NCBI GenBank assembly: GCA_037953745.1
Contig: JBAKBP010003175.1
Span: 62,001-126,000, forward strand
Source: Lithodes maja
Taxonomy: Eukaryota > Arthropoda > Malacostraca > Decapoda > Lithodidae
Direction: 5' to 3'
DNA: 64,000 nucleotides
Position 1 is the first letter of the stretch. Every line of letters begins with the position of its first letter. The position numbers were made by a program, and so were the translations under genes. The notes below the pieces were generated by a model. The model did no database searches and was not told the DNA's origin. It saw only the letters and a program-made list of their open reading frames with translations. Below are positions 57,357 to 64,000 of this stretch, piece by piece.

Positions 57357-58712
57357 AATAGAACATAGTACAGTTCTTTGTACTGAATAGGGGCATCGAC
57401 CACCGGTTTGATCAGGCGTTGTTGAAGACCCCGTTTGCCCGACACGTTTCTCACTACGAGCGGTCTAAATCTGTCCAATAGAAAACCGGCCAGTTTAGCA
57501 AATGAGTCCGGCAGGTAAAATCGGTGATCCCTCATGTTGGGCTCGACCGCAAAGGCCATCGCCTCCGTCGAAGTGGTGGTTTTCTCTTCCCAACCCACCA
57601 CCTCTTCCTACCGGACCCCCTTGGGACCACCTTCAACCACCTTAGGTCGTCGTTGCCAGAAAGTGCCGCACGCGTAAGCCACTAGCTTATCGGGCTCGTA
57701 GCGTCTAAGGGAGGTAAAGACATGGGACGCCCTCGCTCTCGTCACGTCCAAGTTGGTGTGTTCCTCGGGAGGTAAATCCGACTGCTCATCCTCCTTTTTC
57801 TTAACTATTTGGTTAACGCCACCTTCGCTCTCAAAGTTGTATTTCATGACATGGTGAGGTACGCCCTTAATCCGGTAACACGCCCTGCCTTCCTCATTGA
57901 GGGTGTGTTCCATGAGCATTTGTGAACAAGGTGCTTTATTCCCCTTCTTGGGTTTCCTCTCGTTCTCTTTGTCTCTGGCTTCTTCCAAGGAAGAGGAGAT
58001 GAGCCCTCTCGCCTTTCTGTTCCGCAGGAGGACCCCTCCTTCAGACAACTTTGCTGTGTTGTTTATTTTCTCGATCACGATCTTGGTCTCATTAACACCG
58101 GGAACATTTGTTTTCCCGCCTAATCCGCCTGCTCGCCCGGGTTTCCCTTTCCCTCTCTGACTGACCCTGTTTCTGCTACTAGACCCGGTGTCTTCCAATA
58201 TTAGGGCAGAAGGACGGGGGTTGACATAATCGACTTTCACCACAATGTCGTTACACTTTGATGTCGTGGGAATGCCGAACCTCTGAATGGCCATTTGCAA
58301 AATGATGTTTTGGTGTTTATTGAAAAAGTCTATGCTTTTATCCTCGTCGAATATAACGGAACACCTCTTGCGCACATCTAACTCTGTGATGGCGGTGTCC
58401 ACCACGTCCCTCAGTGCGGTGTTGTGTAATTGGTTCCCTATCACGGACGAGCCACCCTCTCGTATGTAATGCAGAAGAACATTGAAAGCATTGGCCTTGC
58501 TATTGTACTCTTGGTTTGCTTTAGTGTTCGCCAGTACTGCGTCGGTACGTTTCTTAGCGGCCGCCACAACTATAGATAGCCCTCTCCCTATTTCGGAATC
58601 GGCTTCGTTCAATTCTTTCAGGAGAGTAGCCTCTTTGCTTTGTTGCTCTTCCGTCGTTATGCTAGTTGATGGTCTCGTGGGCCGTGGCTGCGTCAAGGTT
58701 GAACACGGCCAT
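57357..58712 (-). pseudogene. Virus-like gene 7: basic/helical protein with one in-frame stop
   Basis: The frame 58696-57608 (362 codons) continues past TAG at 57608-57610 as EEVVGWEEKTTTSTEAM to about 57360, where it meets the recombinase start. It has no early ATG in frame; an ATG at 58712 (MAVFNLDAATAHE) is one frame off, so a small frameshift near 58665 is likely. It shows a helical N-terminus, a Gly/Arg patch (RGKGKPGRAGGLGG) and LSEGGVLLRNRKARGL, the last copied at 16575-16665. A nucleic-acid-binding role is possible from composition; no family is recognised. Confidence 0.55.
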
Positions 58713-58962
58713 TGATTTTTTTTTCCTCATCCCTTTTATTCTTCTTCCTTGCCTTCTCTTCCTTTTTCTTCTTCCTCTCCCTCTCCTCCTCGTCCTCTTG
58801 GTGTTGTTGGATTGTAGAGGAAAGGAGCGGCGAATACATGAACCTTGGCCTGTTTGTGTTGTTGCTGCTTTGGGGGCTTCGTTGATTGAGAGAGACCTCT
58901 CGAGCAATCATGAAATTGTTGAGGCCATTGCTGATTCTTCTTTGTTTTCTCCACAATATCAT
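58693..58962 (-). CDS. Small Lys/Glu-rich protein, unknown
   Basis: An 89-residue frame from ATG 58962: a polar N-terminus (SNGLNNFMIAREVSLNQ) and a C-terminal run of alternating Glu and Lys/Arg. The alternating purine tract (about 58725-58800) also stays open in the other two frames, so the choice of frame is uncertain. It overlaps the start of gene 7 by about 20 bp. Possibly an independent small gene, possibly the true N-terminus of gene 7. Confidence 0.3.
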   Translation of the reverse strand: MILWRKQRRISNGLNNFMIAREVSLNQRSPQSSNNTNRPRFMYSPLLSSTIQQHQEDEEERERKKKKEEKARKKNKRDEEKKINGRVQP

Positions 58963-59009
58963 CTATCCCGAGGAAATAACTCATTACTTTGGCACAAGAT
59001 CCAGATTCA

Positions 59010-59300
59010 CTATAGATAAAAACTTGTGAACGGTACGGGAAATTTTTCGGCCACCAGTAAATTCTTGATGGGGTTTGGATAATAGCCTTCTTTCACGGGA
59101 TCGTAATATATTGGGTGGGGCTGGGCAGTTAGATTTTTTATTTCACCGGCTATACGTAAATACGCTGTGCTTGTAGACACTACCTGTCCTCCAGTGTGCT
59201 CATTGTCCCTAGTCTGGGCTAGGGCCTCCATCGCTATAGCTCGCCCTGTGCCGCTCACCCCCACCCCTCTCACGGTAACGGGCTTAGGGACAAATAACAT
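59010..59300 (-). CDS. Small virus-like gene 8, unknown function
   Basis: A 96-residue intact frame from ATG 59300. It contains Gly/Val-rich PVTVRGVGVSGTGRAIAM and a Tyr/Pro-rich PIYYDPVKEGYYPNP segment. No signal peptide or membrane segment. Head-to-head with the plus gene starting at 59314; only 13 bp separate the two start codons, so any promoters must lie inside the opposite gene. Not recognised. Confidence 0.5.
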   Translation of the reverse strand: MLFVPKPVTVRGVGVSGTGRAIAMEALAQTRDNEHTGGQVVSTSTAYLRIAGEIKNLTAQPHPIYYDPVKEGYYPNPIKNLLVAEKFPVPFTSFYL

Positions 59301-59313
59301 TTCCAAACCAAGA

Positions 59314-61244
59314 ATGGCAGGAGGTCACAATACGCCAAGACCTGTTGCATGGATTTTTTGCAACCGAGATATAATAAAATGGAAAAGTTTATTTATCAGA
59401 AATATAACTAATCTCGTTAACAGAACAGTGGAATGGAAGCCGGCATCTAAACTGTTCATGAAGGAGACAGGTACGGCCGTCGAGGCATCTTTAGATACTT
59501 GGACTTCGTTATTATCGACGGCCACCGACAAGGGCCTCCTCGCGGATGACGTGGGCATAGTTAACGACAATTCCCTCTCTAAAAGAGGGATAGGCTTATT
59601 TCTAAAGACAGTCAACTGGTGACAATCTAACGTGATACCCTATTTGAAAAAGGGCCGCGTTAACGAATATCTGCGCATGGTCGCAATCTCTTTTGCCAGG
59701 TGTTGGGTCATGGCGTCGGGGCAGGAACTCAACGGTAAATTGACACTGTCCGAAAAAAGTTTCCTGAAAATGAAGGTGAAGGATCTCAATGCGCATAGAT
59801 TAGTGAGTCGATTTGTGCAACTGCAAAGGTTGAAAAAGGATAATCGTAATTTAGTGGACACACACTCTGAAGAAGATTCCCTCACCCGTTCCACTTGCAT
59901 GCAAGTGGTCGGTAACGCCATTGTGTGTATGGCTTCCTCTACGCTCAAGGTGTGGGCTTCAATGGTAAAAATATCAGCTGAGCAAAATAAATTATTTCAC
60001 CCAGGGAAAAAAGACAAATGGGAACCTCTGACGGATTTCATTAAAGTTTGGTCTAAGATGGCTAGAGTGTACGAAAAGTATCCCAATCACAAGGAAAGGG
60101 ACGCACAATTGTGTTACCTGATGCCGGGCGCCAACCGTAGGGCCTCGGGTAAAATATTGAAAAGTCCGGTGTGCCAGGATACACGGCTCAAAGAATGTCC
60201 TCTATCTTTCTTTCTCGTCTATCCCTTCAACATATGCCCCTCTGTTCTTCTCTCTGATTACCTTTTGAAGTTGCTCATGGAGTTGGTTTTTTCACCCCAC
60301 ATTTACATCGAGTGGAAGATGAGCATGAGTAAGTTTGTCTCCGATAAAAGACCCAAGATGCTCTTCGCGCTTTTCAACAAGGCAATCTTGGACGACGCGA
60401 ATGAGGCTAATCAACCGATACCGCGGAACGGGAAGGAGGGAAAAATAAAAACGAGGAAGGAGCGTTGGACAAGGAGGAGGAGGAGGAGCAGGAAGCAACA
60501 CACCTAGGTGAAGAGGAAGATTATGATCCGGCTAGTCGTTGTCGGCCCACTTCCCCAAATAAGAAATTGTCCGTAGAGTCTCAAGCACAATTTGTGACAT
60601 CAATGCAAGAAAGATTAACAGTCCCTAACCCATTTGGGAGAGAGTGGAACTCCACGGTCATACAACCAGTTGCCAGTAATTTTTTGGATTTCTGTCGTTC
60701 CCTCGACCCATGCCCCCCTTCTAAGATTGAATTTGCTTTTCTCGACATGGAAACCTCCTGCAACCCCCTATTTTCTAGTTCGGCCACTCCCTATGCCACA
60801 CTCTACGATACTTATCATACCAGCTGCAATCCTTCGGGGAAGGGACCGTGCCCTCTGTGTCACGAAGCGGAAAAGGTCAAGACAAATGTTTTGTATCCCA
60901 CTTTGAGGAATTTGCTCAACATTAACGCTTACCCAGTCGCTGTTTCCACGAAAAGGTGGAGGTACTGCGGACAGGTGTTGATGTTGAGCCTGTCTCCCCT
61001 TTCTTGGTGTTATGCCCCCCATGGTCTGCCCACCGAGATCATGCGCAGCAGTCTTCCCAAGGGATACTTTCTCACTTCCGTTGTGGATGCTATTAAAGAA
61101 TCTAGGCTTCGACGTCGTATTGTCAGTGACCGGAGCGCCCAACAGTGTGACCTAATGGGCGATAGCACACTAGAGTTAAATACTTTATCTTTCGGATGCT
61201 CTGCAACATTGAGAGAGATACCGGGATATAGAGGCCACCTTTAA
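59314..61244 (+). pseudogene. Virus-like gene 9: ~640-codon gene with one stop and one frameshift
   Basis: ATG at 59314 in a good start context (A at -3, G at +4). The frame runs to TGA at 59620-59622 and continues in the same frame (VIPYLKKGRVNEYLRM) to about 60430. There the sense moves by one frame into an acidic GALDKEEEEEQE region and on to the stop at 61244. The middle part is helical, with AFSARCWV-like and LKVWASMVKI helices. The C-terminal part has a CPLCHEAEK cysteine pair within a CNPSGKGPC context, possibly metal-binding. No family recognised. Confidence 0.55.
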
Positions 61245-61671
61245 CGGGACGTCGGGTTCCTTCCCACCGCTTCATTCGTACATGAATAATTAATATTTTA
61301 AAGCACGTTTGCGTTTGCCCTCCAGAGACCATGTCCTTGACACAATTTTGAGCCTATTAGGGATACTTTAAAGCCTTGCATGGATAAACCTTTAGTTTAT
61401 TTACTTCAACCTCTGCAGTTGTCTTTGAGTTAGCTGTGGGTAGAAAACTAATTTGGGAGAGGTAATTATAAGAGTGAGAGAAATCTATTTCTTATTGCTA
61501 ATCTGGCAACCTCTGCGTCATCAGGACGTGCAAGGCTTAAAAGGCCCCTCGGACGTACGCTTATCTTCAGTTATATATCATACTCAGTCAAGGATAGAAC
61601 AAAACGAGTATACCGCCAAACTCAGTCAAGGGTATATATGATGTATAGAACAAAATAATTATATAGCCGAT
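61245..61671. other. Intergenic spacer upstream of the kinase-like gene
   Basis: No ORF of note. Contains a direct repeat (ACTCAGTCAAGG) at about 61582 and 61619 and AT-rich TATATGATGTATAGAACAAAATAATTA-type sequence within 50 bp of the next start codon, a plausible promoter position, but no defined motif. Confidence 0.4.
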
Positions 61672-64000
61672 ATGGATAAAAAGACCAGAAACCTCAAAAA
61701 AGAAAAAGAGAAGACGAAAGCCAAAGACGATGAAGATGACGGTGAGAGAATTAAAAGGCAACCCCGACAGCAACAGATGTATCGTCGACGTCAGAGCACC
61801 ATCATGATATCTCCTCCACCGCCTTCCCCGACGAGACATCGTGGTCGTAGTTGTACCGGCAAACGCTCGTCCGGCAAGATGCCGTCTGCCACAATGGCGG
61901 TAGTGGCAATGTCTGAACCTGTGAAGAGGTTGCCCGGTAGCGCAGTACAATCAATGTGTAGCCGATACCCCTCTTCACCCCCGGACCAGCCCTGGTCGTC
62001 ATACTACAAGGACGCAAGAACAAACTCCATTGCATCTCTTGGCCGGTTGACTCTTAACGCTGACCGCTTCGATAAGTTGAAGCAGTCACATTTGCCACCC
62101 CGGGGATTCGAAAATGAAAGACAGTTAGGATCAACCATGCGGCCAGCGGTAGCTGTTCCAGTCGCCGCCGCCATCGTTGGCCCAGGTAGACGGAGGGTCA
62201 ATAATAACAGCACCGGAGACAGCTACAGATGTGACGGCCGACCACAACACACCTATGCATTGAGGGGGCGCAACATTAAAGGAGAGATGCAAGCACGAGT
62301 AGCTGCAACCTCTGGGAATCGGGCACTTTCTAACTCTTATAGGAGCAATAGCGATTTTCACGGAAGTGCCACCATGGCCAGGTCCTCCAAAGGCAACAAT
62401 GCTAATGTAAAATGGACACCGATGGTCACGGTGCCTGTTGAAAATATCGTCAACGTGTCATCTTGTACGGGCGCTAATAGCAGTGGGTGCGCTAATATTA
62501 GTGGGTGCGGTAAGATCGGTAATTTTAGAAGAGGCTCAAACAAAGACATGTGTAATGGTAGGGACATTGGAAAAACTCATGAGCCCCTCTCTAGGAAAAG
62601 GAAGATGACGACAATGAAGACGAACAGCTTCCATCTCTCATGCACTTCCTTTACCGGACCCGGGAACTCGACCATGTCCAACTATGCATCTGGCAGCTCC
62701 ATGAACACCCGGATCGTGAAATACAATTTGATGTGTGAGTGGCATTCCATCCCCAAGATCCTGAGAGCGGGAATGGATCAAGACAGTTACCATGGTGTCA
62801 AATGTGTCCCGATTATGGACACGCTCAAGGTTCACATCAATGGGAAACAGGCACTTAAATGGGAGGAGGTGGAGGACCCGCCCGTGTATTTCAGCCGGGT
62901 CAAGTGTAATGTGGGTCTCGGCGTCTATACTAACAGTAAAGGAGAGGATACTAGTAACAATAACCTGTTTGGCAAATATGCTGCCAGTAGCACCATTCTG
63001 CTAGACTTGCAATCAACTCTGCTACGTTACAAGGAATACCTTCAAAGAGCAAGGGGCGTGGTGCAAAAGTCACGCAGAGCGGCACAAGAAAATCGACCGT
63101 CTACATCCAAGTGTTGGCCAGTGGGCCTGATGGGTTCGGTTTCTATGACGAAATATTGTATAAATCCATGGATATTACTGGAGCTCGCTCAGAATAAAAA
63201 GAATAAAAACAAGATCAAGAACAATAACAATAACAACAATGAGTCAAAGTGTAGGCTTACTCTGGACGACATGATAATATATTTTGACTTGGATGCTGAT
63301 GCAAAACATAGAGTGAAGAACAGGCAAAAGACGCTGCTTGCGGAAGTATCAGCCGCCTGTCAAAAGTGGGTTGAGAAGCGAGGATGTTTGGATATGCCTT
63401 CCTTCATTCCTCACACAGAGGTGGACTGCACCACGGTTATCGGCGAAGACGAGACATTCTACGAAATAAAAGTAGGAGTGTATTATGTCCCATCTCGAGG
63501 AACTGTGGTTAAGTTTCTGACTGATGTGATGAGTTACCCTGAATTTGTCATAGAGACGGCTGTCGGTTTCAATATCAGTCCCATAAAAGGAACGGTTGGT
63601 GTGACAGGCGTGTGCCCAGAGGCCTTTTGTCTGGAGATGCCATTTGCAGGTATAAGTCTTGACGCCGTGATTAATGCTGACTTTAACGGCAGTCATGTCT
63701 TCCCAGGCCCTAATGAGGGGGAACCCCTGATACAGCACCACATGAGTCCAAGAAGACACAGGGTGGGGTGTCTCTTGGGGTTGAAGATGCTTGAGGCCAC
63801 GAATCGCCTCCCCTCTGGCGTGATGGAGGTGACCGGTCACCACAGCGTCATGGACACCTACACGGCCACGCGTGTTGTCAATTTGATGAGGCAACGCCTT
63901 CTCGACGAATTGCCTCTTCTTTTGAGCGAGATATCCAACATCGTGACGCGTTTGTTACAGCAATATGTCGTCAATCCGGATATAAAAAGTGACAATATTG
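61672..64000 (+). CDS. Large protein with N-terminal disordered region and protein-kinase-like domain, cut off at the window end
   Basis: Open for 776 codons from ATG 61672 to the last base, no stop seen. Residues 1-330 are basic, Ser/Asn/Gly-rich and disordered-looking; about 345-520 look globular, with an Asn run near 515-525. A kinase fold can be traced from about 585: VIGEDETFYEIKVG in the position of the glycine loop, Lys614 in TVVKFL (beta3 Lys), Glu628 in FVIETA (helix C), AFCLEMPFAGISLDAVI at the hinge, and NPDIKSDN with Asp770, Lys772 and Asn775 as the catalytic loop. HRD is replaced by NPD and a long insert separates hinge and loop. Nimaviruses are known to encode Ser/Thr kinases (wsv083, wsv289 and wsv423 of white spot syndrome virus), so a nimaviral kinase is my best guess. 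No break is seen in the visible part. Confidence 0.6.
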   Translation, partial: MDKKTRNLKKEKEKTKAKDDEDDGERIKRQPRQQQMYRRRQSTIMISPPPPSPTRHRGRSCTGKRSSGKMPSATMAVVAMSEPVKRLPGSAVQSMCSRYPSSPPDQPWSSYYKDARTNSIASLGRLTLNADRFDKLKQSHLPPRGFENERQLGSTMRPAVAVPVAAAIVGPGRRRVNNNSTGDSYRCDGRPQHTYALRGRNIKGEMQARVAATSGNRALSNSYRSNSDFHGSATMARSSKGNNANVKWTPMVTVPVENIVNVSSCTGANSSGCANISGCGKIGNFRRGSNKDMCNGRDIGKTHEPLSRKRKMTTMKTNSFHLSCTSFTGPGNSTMSNYASGSSMNTRIVKYNLMCEWHSIPKILRAGMDQDSYHGVKCVPIMDTLKVHINGKQALKWEEVEDPPVYFSRVKCNVGLGVYTNSKGEDTSNNNLFGKYAASSTILLDLQSTLLRYKEYLQRARGVVQKSRRAAQENRPSTSKCWPVGLMGSVSMTKYCINPWILLELAQNKKNKNKIKNNNNNNNESKCRLTLDDMIIYFDLDADAKHRVKNRQKTLLAEVSAACQKWVEKRGCLDMPSFIPHTEVDCTTVIGEDETFYEIKVGVYYVPSRGTVVKFLTDVMSYPEFVIETAVGFNISPIKGTVGVTGVCPEAFCLEMPFAGISLDAVINADFNGSHVFPGPNEGEPLIQHHMSPRRHRVGCLLGLKMLEATNRLPSGVMEVTGHHSVMDTYTATRVVNLMRQRLLDELPLLLSEISNIVTRLLQQYVVNPDIKSDNI

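Noticed and set aside
48318..59622. Alternative genetic code or programmed readthrough at TAG/TGA
   Set aside because: The same block also has frameshifts and truncations, and other stops of both types end frames normally; simple decay is the easier explanation, though the bias is recorded as a finding.
63349..63894. 181-codon minus-strand gene
   Set aside because: It is antisense to the kinase-like frame, which has recognisable motifs and runs 776 codons.

Overview
The window looks like a piece of an arthropod nuclear genome, most probably a decapod crustacean. It contains long (TA)n tracts, several decayed non-LTR retrotransposons, Penelope-like reverse transcriptases, TTAA-targeted MITEs and a tRNA-derived SINE. 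Fused to this is an intronless, gene-dense block that looks like an old copy of a large double-stranded DNA virus. A nimavirus-like origin (white spot syndrome virus relatives, which are known to be endogenised in decapods) is my leading hypothesis. It rests on architecture plus a kinase-like and a recombinase-like protein, not on a database match.

Layout. 1-3.7 kb: MITE, (TA)n, decayed Penelope-like element. 3.7-13.1 kb: one LINE (LINE-A) whose ORF2 has grown two internal minisatellites, 36 bp x about 25 and 49/53 bp x about 79, and so is stretched by nearly 5 kb. 13.7-17.8 kb: dispersed repeats, a 645-bp foldback and a 91-bp stray fragment of a viral-like gene. 18.5-23.4 kb: a minus-strand acidic-repeat gene with splice-like junctions, apparently split by a second LINE (LINE-B). 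24.8-38.7 kb: GC-rich tandem repeats, SINEs, two broken virus-like genes (27.8-30.1 and 30.2-33.2 kb), a second Penelope-like fragment, a third LINE (LINE-C, minus strand) and a truncated 5' copy of a third virus-like gene. 38.7-42.0 kb: a non-coding repeat field built around a CCCGGCG word, ending in a 200-N gap. 42.2-47.0 kb: a second, rearranged copy of the 25.6-38.7 kb segment. 46.3-64.0 kb: the virus-like block proper, free of transposable elements, with genes on both strands.

The two copies of the 25.6-38.7 / 42.2-47.0 kb segment differ by clean events. Each has a private insertion of the same TTAA MITE family, copy 1 has LINE-C, and copy 2 lacks about 1 kb and 5.7 kb with microhomology at the joins. 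They are either a real duplication or two haplotypes placed end to end across the assembly gap.

In the virus-like block most genes are broken, but lightly: neighbouring open frames continue each other through a single stop codon or one frameshift. Examples are a 1,176-codon frame with two stops (46296-49826), a gene with a run-associated frameshift (54357-52580) and a head-to-head pair with 13 bp between start codons (59300/59314). The last frame, 61672 to the window end, carries a kinase-like domain cut off in its catalytic loop. The genes look like the remains of one viral genome rather than an operon; no function can be named for most of them.
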